Assembly (NCBI RefSeq): GCF_007097385.1
Contig: NZ_VJZS01000033.1
Span: 1 to 35,335, forward strand
Length of the DNA: 35,335 nucleotides
Direction: 5' to 3'
Source of the DNA: Flavobacterium sp. ZT3R18
Lineage (GTDB): Bacteria > Bacteroidota > Bacteroidia > Flavobacteriales > Flavobacteriaceae
In this document: positions 16,201-23,231 of the stretch, one piece after another
Position numbering within the stretch: the first letter of the stretch is position 1
How the letters are laid out: the number at the start of each line of letters is the position of its first letter
Notes under the pieces: model-generated
Database searches by the model: none
Told to the model about the DNA's origin: nothing
Seen by the model: the letters and a program-made list of their open reading frames with translations, nothing else
Program-made: the position numbers and the translations under genes

Positions 16201-17611
16201 TTGGGCTATTTACGAAGCAAACACAGATAACAAAACCATACTTTATTCTACGCAAGTGCTAAGTGTTTTATTATCGATTGTTTATAGTTACTTACAAAGT
16301 AAAAGCTCGAAAGAAGAGGGTAAAATGTTTATTACAATTTTGCCTGCTATTCAAAACTTATGGGGTGTTACTTTATTATTCATCCAGGTAGATATGGTTT
16401 ATTTACCGCCGATATTTATGCTTTTGGCAATACTTAACTTAGGATTAGTTTTATACAAAAAAATGAAGTTGGCCCCAGAATCAGTACTAATCAAACGTTA
16501 CAATATTTACTCTTTTATACTATTAATTGGTTCTATACTACTAAGTGTTTATTGGGCTATTTACGAAGCAAACACAGATAACAAAACCATACTTTATTCT
16601 ACACAAGTGCTAAGTGTTTTATTATCGATTGTTTATAGTTACTTACAAAGTAAAAGCTCGAAAGAAGAGGGTAAAATGTTTATTACAATTTTGCCTACTA
16701 TTCAAAACTTATGGGGTGTAGCTTTATTATTTATTCAGGTAGAAATAGTTTATTTATCGCCGATATTTATGCTTTTGGCAATACTTAATTTAGGTTTAGT
16801 TTTATACAAAAAAATGAAGTTGGCCCCAGAATCGGTTCTAATCATTGGGCTTTTGTCTATTTTGACCTCTGTTTTTTATAGCATCAAAGAGTTAAATCAT
16901 TTTACTCCGTTAGACTGGGTTTTACAACTTTCGGGTATTGCTTTTTTGATTGTTTTAGTTCTTTTGATGAACAAAAAAGAGTTTGGTAAATCATTAAAAA
17001 TAGATTATCAAGTTATCATAAATATTTGGCTTTCTATCATTATGTTCTCACAATTAGAACACAAATGGCTTCCTGTATTTTGGGCAACAACGGCTATAAT
17101 AAACTTATACCTGTATTATAAAAAAATCGGGAATAAAAAAGAAATCAGTATCGTTTATTATTTATTGGCAAATTTTCATTTAGCTTTTATTAGTTTCAAT
17201 TATTACGAATCTAAATTTGAATTTGTTTATCTGATCCTATTTGCCTTATTGGCGTTATACATTTTTATAATCTACAAATATATTGAAGACTTCAAATTCA
17301 GAAACAATATCATTATTTATCCTGCCACTTTTAGTATCGGATTATTTTTGTATCTCTCGTTCGACAAAGGAATCTTAACTTTCTTCTGGATTTTAGAATC
17401 TTTAGGGTTACTAATACTCGGAATTATTCTGAAAGAAAAATACTTCCGTTACGTTTCGCTTTCCTTAGTTGGTGTTTGCGTAATTCGACTTATGTTTTTC
17501 GATTTATCAAATGCGAATTTCCTCATCAGAGCCCTAGTTTTATTGGGCGTTGGAGTGGTACTTTTGGTAATGAATACTTTATTCAAAAAATACAAATATC
17601 GATTTGATTAA
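13253..17611 (+). CDS. Large polytopic DUF2339 membrane protein with internal triplication
   Basis: A 1452-residue protein. A short N-terminal hydrophobic segment is followed by a coiled-coil-like Lys/Glu stretch (about residues 20-60) and an acidic, Pro-containing region up to about residue 165. Then comes the W-T-G-I-L-G-T-A-I-M-V-L-G-I-G-Y segment typical of DUF2339 proteins, and dozens of membrane helices to the C-terminus. DUF2339 proteins are widespread predicted membrane proteins of unknown function. Residues 847-1197 consist of three near-identical 117-residue units, each with several membrane helices, so this copy is longer than an unamplified form would be by two units. It is transcribed alone, with a promoter-like element in front and a strong terminator behind. 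Whether it belongs to the mobile element or the chromosome is unclear. Confidence 0.85.
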   Translation: MENFFLFAFLVCIVILFNKSSKLKEENEFLDSLCRKNEEDYNSLKKEIDEIKKQITQPDFVAENLVSEIAEIEIISEQTQEVSPLIIPPTFDIIDDSPQEEENIIIEESIEKPAFSFESRTIHILGNKEIIYEKETPELVENLDTQPIYEFEEQPEPQVHEEEIYVESAFSILIKKLEHQFAENWTGILGTAIMVLGIGYLSIYTALIVSPMFRILILWLYAGILVGSYFFLKKKEKWLKTGLWLRSAGASLFLFGCFGASQIPALTFTHNIPLAYSLIGIGIAINLYVGYIIKQQTFLSLHVILSILILCVIPEKLLLTFLLAAITATAGIILSYKEKWEYHLLIVISGFIIFDIWFTQGTNLLSPTQNIFAILGIILVSVSCMYMQYRSIYTNTRFDRIAFVTHLTNWILFALGLNSHSTGSKIKIFVLLTAGILCLFAALFARKKKIFWLYHLDGMVSFILFALSIIMLNDWKVGFDIIACGLYFLVIACLFIVYKSKEILLHKIFLALNHIFCLLVFVFFMICINPSSDQTNITNSFATLIVMIFITLLVPVFCSIKKEFLEIDSFIVKKDLSLNGIFSVLFSIVFFISWYHTIEISFYFPLLSIALLWCSLRFKFKTNTFDFGRFTFLIITIATGLTLILTEPKSNLDVVFALGIISVITFNWFVKLFYTDDSTVKTIGIIGVNVLLASLLYKYLAPYHITQIFGLFVIALLNHEFLWIQFKRKTLSIDNQIFLYGFCLTFSIFGSFLFLYNTQFLNNTEIGLIALGLSIIEIYILFADKIRNKSNAIISDWGNFSILNSEFILFNALVFGFSCIQIDYIPVYLGGLALLTFWIFQKIDKIKRYNIYSFILLIGSILLSLYLAIYEANTDNKTILYATQTLSVLLSIVYSYLQSKSLKEEGKMFIGILPAIQNLWGVTLLFIQVDMVYLPPIFMLLAILNLGLVLYKKMKLAPESVLIKRYNIYSFILLIGSILLSVYWAIYEANTDNKTILYSTQVLSVLLSIVYSYLQSKSSKEEGKMFITILPAIQNLWGVTLLFIQVDMVYLPPIFMLLAILNLGLVLYKKMKLAPESVLIKRYNIYSFILLIGSILLSVYWAIYEANTDNKTILYSTQVLSVLLSIVYSYLQSKSSKEEGKMFITILPTIQNLWGVALLFIQVEIVYLSPIFMLLAILNLGLVLYKKMKLAPESVLIIGLLSILTSVFYSIKELNHFTPLDWVLQLSGIAFLIVLVLLMNKKEFGKSLKIDYQVIINIWLSIIMFSQLEHKWLPVFWATTAIINLYLYYKKIGNKKEISIVYYLLANFHLAFISFNYYESKFEFVYLILFALLALYIFIIYKYIEDFKFRNNIIIYPATFSIGLFLYLSFDKGILTFFWILESLGLLILGIILKEKYFRYVSLSLVGVCVIRLMFFDLSNANFLIRALVLLGVGVVLLVMNTLFKKYKYRFD
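15791..16843 (+). repeat. Three in-frame 351-bp tandem repeats inside the DUF2339 gene
   Basis: Units start at 15791, 16142 and 16493, each beginning AAACG(C/T)TACAATATTTACTC, with an exact period of 351 bp (117 codons). Each encodes K-R-Y-N-I-Y-S-F at its start and M-K-L-A-P-E-S-V-L-I at its end. Units two and three differ by only a few scattered bases, while unit one is slightly more diverged (for example S-L-Y-L-A versus S-V-Y-W-A). This indicates recent amplification. Copy number is likely to vary, and short-read assemblies may collapse it. Confidence 0.97.
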
Positions 17612-17636
17612 AAATAAAACGAATTTTATTTTATAG

Positions 17637-17675
17637 AAAACCGCAAATTCAAATACATGAATTTGCGGTTTTTTT
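17637..17675. terminator. Strong intrinsic terminator after the DUF2339 gene
   Basis: CCGCAAATTCA (17641-17651) pairs perfectly with TGAATTTGCGG (17658-17668), extended by flanking A and T runs, with seven T residues after the stem on the plus strand. An A run in front gives a T run on the minus strand too, so it can serve both the DUF2339 gene and the converging lipoprotein gene at 17726. Confidence 0.9.
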
Positions 17676-17725
17676 CTGAAAAATAAGTTCTTTGAAATAA
17701 AAAAAACGAAATAGTTATTCCTATT

Positions 17726-18274
17726 CTAAAATGATAAAAATTCAATTTCTGACTTTTTATCCATTAGCTGCCAGCCATCATCGGTTCGTATAAAATATAC
17801 TTCATGATTCAACGTGTCTCGCAATCCATTTTTAACAGCAGCAGCAAAAACATTCTTTCTTCGAATTGTATTGTAAGTTACAACGGCCTTATTACCAGAA
17901 CTCATAATCCTGATTGCTGCAATTGCTCCAAACTCTTCATCTGCTACTTTTACACGTTGAATTTTATATATTTTATCATCTTTTGGTGTAGGTAGTAAGT
18001 AAGGTTTTGCGGCAGCGGTAAAACTCACAAAAGAGGTTGTATCACCAAATTTCTTGCTTTGAAGTACTTTTACAAATCCTTTTTCTACCAATCCGGATTT
18101 AAAAATGGTGTAAGCGTGTACGGGATCATTGCAGAAAATATCATGGTCTACAATAGTAGGATAATGATTTTTTGTTTTAATAATGGCAGTAGCCAATTTC
18201 TCATCTAGCGTTTTAGGTTGGCAGCCTGTCATCATCAGAATCACCGTGGTCAAAATGTAAGATAGCTTTTTCAT
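17726..18274 (-). CDS. Small lipoprotein of unknown function
   Basis: A 182-residue protein with a lipoprotein signal peptide (MKKLSYILTTVILMMTGC, lipobox M-T-G-C, modified Cys at residue 18). The mature part is a compact mixed domain ending in I-R-T-D-D-G-W-Q-L-M-D, a pattern often found at the end of NTF2-like or stress-related lipoproteins. That resemblance is weak and I do not assign a family. It lies 30 bases downstream of the unknown 226-residue gene, in the same direction, so the two are probably co-transcribed. Its location is the outer or inner membrane, facing the periplasm or surface. Confidence 0.75.
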   Translation of the reverse strand: MKKLSYILTTVILMMTGCQPKTLDEKLATAIIKTKNHYPTIVDHDIFCNDPVHAYTIFKSGLVEKGFVKVLQSKKFGDTTSFVSFTAAAKPYLLPTPKDDKIYKIQRVKVADEEFGAIAAIRIMSSGNKAVVTYNTIRRKNVFAAAVKNGLRDTLNHEVYFIRTDDGWQLMDKKSEIEFLSF

Positions 18275-18304
18275 GTTTTTAAATTTTAAATTATTAGTAT
18301 TTAG

Positions 18305-18985
18305 TTAATATTCTTTAATCTGTTTAATCATGCGTTCCAATGTTTCAATTGCTATTTCCTTATCCCTTTCTTCGGCAACGTATGCTTTGCTCCGCATGGC
18401 ATTGTAAGAAAGATCCACTTTATTTGAAGTAGATAGAAAAGGAACGATTGTTTTAAATAGATGATTCATTGATTTTGAAATAAGAATTTTTAGTTCATCG
18501 GATGCCCTAAGTATTAAAGCTGTCTGATCGGTTGAGAGTTTGCATAAAACCTTACTGGAAGGGTAATCTATTATGGGTGCTCTATATGTTCTCCTTTCAA
18601 TAATTTGAAAGGATACACTTAAGTAGTTTGCAAATCTAGATTCTACAAAAGTTATTAATTCATCCAAACAAGAAATTAAGGCAGTTGTAACCTCTTTTAG
18701 ATTATCTCTGTATAGTTCGTTACCACTACTTACTTCTGTGATTTTATCTAAAAGGAATAGCAATGATGAATAATAATTTCCAACTAAAATTTTAATCTGT
18801 TTCTCATTGGTAAGTGAAAAAACCTGAATTGTGATTTGTGATTGGATCAGATGTGTTTCTTGGGTAGCTTTTTCAATAATCATTTTTGACTGAACTGACG
18901 TAATTTGATCAATATCATTTTTTCTCGGATTTAGGGTCGATGTGACCATCGAATCCAGCCACTCTAAAAGATAGGTTTGAGTCAT
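18305..18985 (-). CDS. Unrecognised helical protein
   Basis: A 226-residue protein without signal peptide or membrane segment, almost entirely helical and rich in I, L, S, E and K. The C-terminal tail (Y-N-A-M-R-S-K-A-Y then E-E-R-D-K-E-I-A-I-E-T-L) looks conserved in style, but I cannot name a family. It is probably cytosolic. It is followed within 20 bases by the stop-to-start gap to the lipoprotein gene and lies 112 bases downstream of the AraC-type regulator gene. It may form a small regulated unit with both. Confidence 0.65.
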   Translation of the reverse strand: MTQTYLLEWLDSMVTSTLNPRKNDIDQITSVQSKMIIEKATQETHLIQSQITIQVFSLTNEKQIKILVGNYYSSLLFLLDKITEVSSGNELYRDNLKEVTTALISCLDELITFVESRFANYLSVSFQIIERRTYRAPIIDYPSSKVLCKLSTDQTALILRASDELKILISKSMNHLFKTIVPFLSTSNKVDLSYNAMRSKAYVAEERDKEIAIETLERMIKQIKEY

Positions 18986-19097
18986 ATGTTTTTTACTTTT
19001 GCTTAGTAAATCTTTCTCTCGATCGTAGATCTACAGTACTCTAAATCAATGCTTATTGAACATTTCTAACCCAGTCAAGTCATGTATTGCATAGTAT

Positions 19098-19958
19098 TCA
19101 ATGGAAATTTAATCTGAAACGATATTCAGAAGGAGACAGGGAAGTATGCTTTTTAAAAAAGAAACTAAAAAAAGAAGAATTGCTGAATTCCAATTCTTCT
19201 GCAATATATAAAATGGTTAAATGCTTGTTTTGAAGCAAAATTTTTGCTTCCAGAACAACAGCCTGCTCAATAAACTGTTTCGCGGTTTTCTGGGTAACTT
19301 GTTTGACAGTTTTGCTAAGATGGTCTGTCGTGACAAGTAAAGTGTCGGCATAGAATTTTACACTATGTTGTTTTCTGCAATTCATTTCTAAAATCTTAAT
19401 AAATTGCATGACCAGTTTTTCCTTTTTTGTATGTTGTACGGATATATGCCAAGAGGATCTGTGGTACATTCCTGCTAATTCATACAGTAATAGATTAAAA
19501 CTAAAAAGAATTGTCTCATTTTTAAAAATATGGGTACTGGAGCGTAGCACTTTACTGTCAAGTAATGTAAACAGATCAATAAGCAATACCATATCTTTGT
19601 TCTTGAGACAGATTTTAGAAGATAATTTGGTAATAAAAAATTGAAAATATCCAATATGCGGCCTCCTAATACTATTCTCAAAAACAAACTCTGCTGTGAA
19701 TGATAGCAAGCAAATTTGCAATTGGTCGCTCATAATCAAAATTTCACATGAACTTCGAGTTGGAACCACTAGTAATTCATTTTCTAAGACAGTAACTTCT
19801 CTATTATTTATTTGTATAGATAGAGAACCTGAATTTACGATCAGTATAGAAAAATGATCTGGCATAAATAGCTCATCAAGAGTTATTTTAGATGCAAAGC
19901 TTTCAAAAATGTAGACTTGCAAACCTAAATGGCGATATTTTGAATTTTTACTTACCAA
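19098..19958 (-). CDS. AraC-family transcriptional regulator
   Basis: A 286-residue protein. The N-terminal ~130 residues form a cupin-like sensing domain (strand pattern with F-S-I-L-I-V-N-S-G-S-L-S-I-Q-I). The C-terminal ~100 residues carry two helix-turn-helix units, including I-L-Y-I-A-E-E-L-E-F-S-N-S-S-F-F-S-F-F-F-K-K and L-S-P-S-E-Y-R, typical of AraC regulators. The start is uncertain: the frame begins at TTG (19958), preceded 7 bases upstream by AAAGAG, and no in-frame ATG lies nearby. Only internal Met codons follow, which would cut the sensing domain. It is likely the regulator of neighbouring genes. Confidence 0.82.
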   Translation of the reverse strand: MVSKNSKYRHLGLQVYIFESFASKITLDELFMPDHFSILIVNSGSLSIQINNREVTVLENELLVVPTRSSCEILIMSDQLQICLLSFTAEFVFENSIRRPHIGYFQFFITKLSSKICLKNKDMVLLIDLFTLLDSKVLRSSTHIFKNETILFSFNLLLYELAGMYHRSSWHISVQHTKKEKLVMQFIKILEMNCRKQHSVKFYADTLLVTTDHLSKTVKQVTQKTAKQFIEQAVVLEAKILLQNKHLTILYIAEELEFSNSSFFSFFFKKHTSLSPSEYRFRLNFH

Positions 19959-20032
19959 AACAATACTCTTTTATAGAATTATAATTGCAATGAGTTAAAT
20001 AAACTTTACTTTGGTTTAAGTGGCTTGAGCGT

Positions 20033-20284
20033 TTACTTAGATAATAATCTGTCCATCAATGAAACAGAAATAAAAAGTAAATTTGACATACCGCTCACAA
20101 AAAGTAAATAGGCTAGATTCCGTGGGTTACCACTTTTTATCTCACCATTTGTGAGGTAGCCAATTATTTCATCGTAGGATAATAGATCTACGATGAAATA
20201 AAGACTAACAAGATTCAAGAGAATCAAAAACACGGTAAATGTGTATATTATTTGCTTCTCAATAAGATAGATACGATGCATCAT
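20033..20284 (-). CDS. Small two-helix membrane protein
   Basis: An 83-residue protein with two membrane segments (about residues 11-33 and 58-78) joined by a short loop with K-S-G-N-P-R-N. It starts at ATG 20284 or at the adjacent ATG 20281. The first overlaps the TGA of the preceding lipoprotein gene by one base (TGATG), which indicates coupled translation. No family recognised. A perfect 14-bp inverted repeat lies inside the coding region. Confidence 0.6.
   Translation of the reverse strand: MMHRIYLIEKQIIYTFTVFLILLNLVSLYFIVDLLSYDEIIGYLTNGEIKSGNPRNLAYLLFVSGMSNLLFISVSLMDRLLSK
20164..20201. repeat. Perfect 14-bp inverted repeat inside the small membrane protein gene
   Basis: TTATTTCATCGTAG (20164-20177) pairs exactly with CTACGATGAAATAA (20188-20201) across a 10-base loop. 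It lies mid-gene, so it is not a normal terminator, since no T run follows inside the frame. It could be a regulatory RNA hairpin or a protein site. Confidence 0.75.
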
Positions 20285-21021
20285 CAGTCAGTTACAAGAT
20301 TATTTATCATAATCCCTGTTACAAGTGAGTATTTTACCGCAGAAGATGAATTATCAATAGCACCACTAAGTCCTCCAACACGGTTACCAATAGAGGAGTC
20401 CCAATCTTCATCTTTGCGCTCCTTGACGTAGTAGAGTGAATACCGAACTATAGATGAAGTAGTGAGAATAATTCTCTTATCCTCGTCATTAAATTCAGCA
20501 TTGGCTATTACTGATGATTCATACGCTACTATAGATTGATAAATTTCCTCGTAGGGATTGCTTTCCCATAAAAGCACATCGTCCATAAAACTAGAAAGGC
20601 TACTTTTTGCTACATTTGTCATTGTAGAATTTGCAATAGCCTCATCTAGTTTAGTCTGAGGGTTATTTACGATCTCTTGTATTACGTCAAGATTAATAGG
20701 CAGATTTGTTCCTAAGTTTAAAAGCATTAGATCATTATTCTCAGCTGCGATGGCTTCGATTTGTTGGCTGATTTGTGCTATTGTATTGTACTGATAATTA
20801 CCTGCCAAATAAACATCAAGGATGTCATTATGTAACTTACCTGCAATGTCATAAATGTTTACTGGGTTTTCAGGGGTCAAGTTTTGAACCAAACATGTTA
20901 ATTTTTCTGATTTCTTGTTGCTAACCTTGCCATTAATACTTTCAGTATTCTCAATAGTGTCAGTGGTACAAGAGAGGATTAATAATGGTAAAATCACTAA
21001 TCCTAATGAAATATTTTTCAT
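20284..21021 (-). CDS. Lipoprotein of unknown function
   Basis: A 245-residue protein with a lipoprotein signal (MKNISLGLVILPLLILSCT, lipobox L-I-L-S-C). After a short S/K/N-rich linker, the mature protein is largely helical and acidic, ending with a Gly/Ser-rich segment (G-N-R-V-G-G-L-S-G-A-I-D). It resembles uncharacterised lipoproteins common in flavobacteria, without an assigned function. It is coupled to the downstream 83-residue membrane protein and is divergent from the membrane-bound TPR-AraC regulator gene. That arrangement suggests it could be a target of that regulator. Confidence 0.7.
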   Translation of the reverse strand: MKNISLGLVILPLLILSCTTDTIENTESINGKVSNKKSEKLTCLVQNLTPENPVNIYDIAGKLHNDILDVYLAGNYQYNTIAQISQQIEAIAAENNDLMLLNLGTNLPINLDVIQEIVNNPQTKLDEAIANSTMTNVAKSSLSSFMDDVLLWESNPYEEIYQSIVAYESSVIANAEFNDEDKRIILTTSSIVRYSLYYVKERKDEDWDSSIGNRVGGLSGAIDNSSSAVKYSLVTGIMINNLVTD

Positions 21022-21372
21022 GATTAAAATGTGTTAAATGTGGCCGACTATTTTTGTAGTCAGTTCATTTCACCCGGGTAAGCAGAACTTTAATTTAGCA
21101 CGATGCTAAATATTCTTGCTTTTGAATTCGAGACAAATCTAGAAGTCGAATTTCAACCCTGCAACACATTGTGTATGGATTTTCAGAAAATATGGTATGG
21201 ATTTTCTGAAAATCCATACCATATTTTTAACTAAAATTCCCTTATTATCAATTGTTTACGCTGTGTTTTATACAATTTTTAGCAAAATATTCCGTTGTAG
21301 TTTTTCCAGCCTATTATTTACCTTCAAAAATGCTTTTATAAAGAATATAGTCCCCAATTTTTAATTTAGCCT
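21022..21372. other. Divergent intergenic region with two hairpins
   Basis: This 351-base spacer between two outward-facing genes should carry both promoters. It contains a short hairpin (ATTTAGCA 21093-21100 with TGCTAAAT 21104-21111) and a long palindrome at 21187-21227. A near-consensus TAATTTAG lies just before the rightward gene (about 21362-21369), too close to the start to be a convincing promoter. No small gene was seen. Confidence 0.6.
21187..21227. repeat. 41-base near-perfect palindrome (20-bp arms, one-base centre)
   Basis: The left arm at 21187-21206 pairs exactly with 21208-21227 around a single T at 21207. The core element GTATGGATTTTC also occurs once more as a direct repeat at 21173-21184, 22 bases upstream, allowing an alternative pairing. 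The second arm ends in a short T run. It sits midway between divergent promoters, so it may be a dimeric operator, an attenuator or a remnant of a small mobile element. Confidence 0.9.
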
Positions 21373-23040
21373 ATGATTAAGAAGTATCTACTAATTTTAT
21401 CTCTTTGCTTGGGGGATCAAATTTACGCACAGGAAATTCATTTTAAAATTCCTGATACGATTCGAAATAAGAATTACGATTATCTTTTTGAGCGGATAAA
21501 GGAATCAGAAAATGACCGTGCTAAACAGTCGCTTTATCTGCGATCTTTTTTATTTAAAGCCAAATCAGAAAAAAATTCACTGGAGATTGTAAATGGCTAT
21601 AAAAATTATCTCCACCACTCACCTGAAAATTTAAAACTTGTCTATGCTGACAGTATGATCTATACTGCAAAAAAATCTAGGGATAATGCCTTGATCGGTT
21701 CCGCCTATCTTTCAAAGGGGATTGAATATTATGCCCAGAAAAAACATAATTACGCTTTAGATAATTATCTTATCGCAAATAATTATATTTCAAAGACCAA
21801 TGACAAATACCTAACCTATAAGGTCAAATACAATATTGCACACATAAAATACTATCTTGGATTTTATGATGAGGCGATTTCCTTGTTTAGGGAATGCATC
21901 AGTTATTTTATAGAAAACAATGCCAGAGGATATTTAAATTCACTTCATTCGCTTGGCTTGTGCTATAACCGTATTGGAAATTATGGTTTATGTACGGAAA
22001 CAAATGAGAAGGGCATTATAGAAGGACGAAGACTCGCTAATGATGAAGTGCAGGAATACTTCATTCACTCGGAAGGAGTTAATCAGTATTTTCGAGGCAA
22101 TTATGCTTCCGCTATTAAAAAAATTACCTATTCGCTCCCGACCATACTTAAAAACAAAGATTTCGCAAATGAAGCTGTTGGGTATTTTTATATAGGAAAA
22201 AGTTATTGGGATCTTAAGAATCCCCAAATGGCAGTATCATATTTCAAAAAAGTAGATGCTATTTTTAATGATAAAGAATACATTCGTCCTGATCTTCGCA
22301 ATAACTATGAATTATTGATTAGCTTTTTTAAATCAAAAAAAAATCCGGATCTCCAACTTTACTATATTGAAAAATTACTTAAAGCAGACAGTATCATAAA
22401 CAACAGATACAGGTATCTGTCTGGAAGAATCCACAAAGAATACGACACTAAGGAATTGCTGATACAGAAGAAAAAAATCGAAAACTTATTAGATAAAAGA
22501 AAGTATAACGATTTAATTTTTACAGGTGTGATAGTCTTTTTGTTTTTATCTGTGTTATTTCTTATCTATAGACATGTAAGAAACAAGAGAGTCTATAAGC
22601 AACGATTTGATGAATTGATGAAAAAAAGTGAAGCTAGCACTAAAGTTGAATCCAAAAATATAGCCAATGGAATAGAAGACATAAATCAAGATACCGTTGC
22701 AGGGGTCTTAAAGCAATTGGAGAAGTTTGAAATAAATAAAATGTTTCTGGAAAAAGATTTGACTTTGGCAAAGCTTGCTGTAGCCTTTGATTCAAACACA
22801 AGATATATATCAAAAATAATATCCCATTACCGAGACAAAAAATTTGTAGAATACATTAATGATCTTAAGATTGATTATATCATTTCATTATTAAAAGAGG
22901 ATAAAAGAATTAGGAATTATACAAACAAGGCATTAGCTGAGGAATCTGGTTTTAGTAGAACACAACGTTTTGCTACTGCTTTCTTTGCCAGAACTGGAAT
23001 GCCAACCTCATATTTTATTGAAGAACTTTTAAAAAAGTAA
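21373..23040 (+). CDS. Membrane-anchored TPR and AraC-type helix-turn-helix regulator
   Basis: A 555-residue one-protein signalling module. A signal sequence (residues 1-20, ending Y-A-Q) places the sensing part in the periplasm. Helical tetratricopeptide-like repeats occupy about residues 75-350. A transmembrane helix lies at about 376-396 (FTGVIVFLFLSVLFLIY), followed by a cytoplasmic linker and an AraC-type DNA-binding domain at about 455-555. This architecture is common in flavobacteria and chryseobacteria. The ligand is unknown. It is divergent from a lipoprotein/membrane-protein pair that could be its target, and transcription probably ends at the hairpin at 23096. Confidence 0.85.
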   Translation: MIKKYLLILSLCLGDQIYAQEIHFKIPDTIRNKNYDYLFERIKESENDRAKQSLYLRSFLFKAKSEKNSLEIVNGYKNYLHHSPENLKLVYADSMIYTAKKSRDNALIGSAYLSKGIEYYAQKKHNYALDNYLIANNYISKTNDKYLTYKVKYNIAHIKYYLGFYDEAISLFRECISYFIENNARGYLNSLHSLGLCYNRIGNYGLCTETNEKGIIEGRRLANDEVQEYFIHSEGVNQYFRGNYASAIKKITYSLPTILKNKDFANEAVGYFYIGKSYWDLKNPQMAVSYFKKVDAIFNDKEYIRPDLRNNYELLISFFKSKKNPDLQLYYIEKLLKADSIINNRYRYLSGRIHKEYDTKELLIQKKKIENLLDKRKYNDLIFTGVIVFLFLSVLFLIYRHVRNKRVYKQRFDELMKKSEASTKVESKNIANGIEDINQDTVAGVLKQLEKFEINKMFLEKDLTLAKLAVAFDSNTRYISKIISHYRDKKFVEYINDLKIDYIISLLKEDKRIRNYTNKALAEESGFSRTQRFATAFFARTGMPTSYFIEELLKK

Positions 23041-23095
23041 TCTTAAATTGTTATCCATTCACCAGCTTCCCATTGTATTGATGCTATTAAAAAAT

Positions 23096-23125
23096 AATCA
23101 AACTAAAATAAATTTTAGTTTGATT
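23096..23125. terminator. A/T-rich perfect hairpin between convergent genes
   Basis: AATCAAACTAAAAT (23096-23109) pairs exactly with ATTTTAGTTTGATT (23112-23125) with two A residues between. It lies between the ends of the rightward regulator gene and the leftward tssF gene. Flanking sequence is A/T-rich but lacks a long clean T run. It is probably a bidirectional terminator. Confidence 0.65.
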
Positions 23126-23231
23126 ATAAATATTATTTCTCTTATTATCCTTGAAGAATCTTTAATCTTTTTTCCATATTTTTTGCTATAAAAATAGATT
23201 CCGCACTTAAAACAAGCACATAACCAATTAA

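Noticed and set aside
19025..19034. GTAGATCTAC palindrome upstream of the 226-residue gene
   Set aside because: Only 10 bp with no loop or partner copy; too short to support as an operator.
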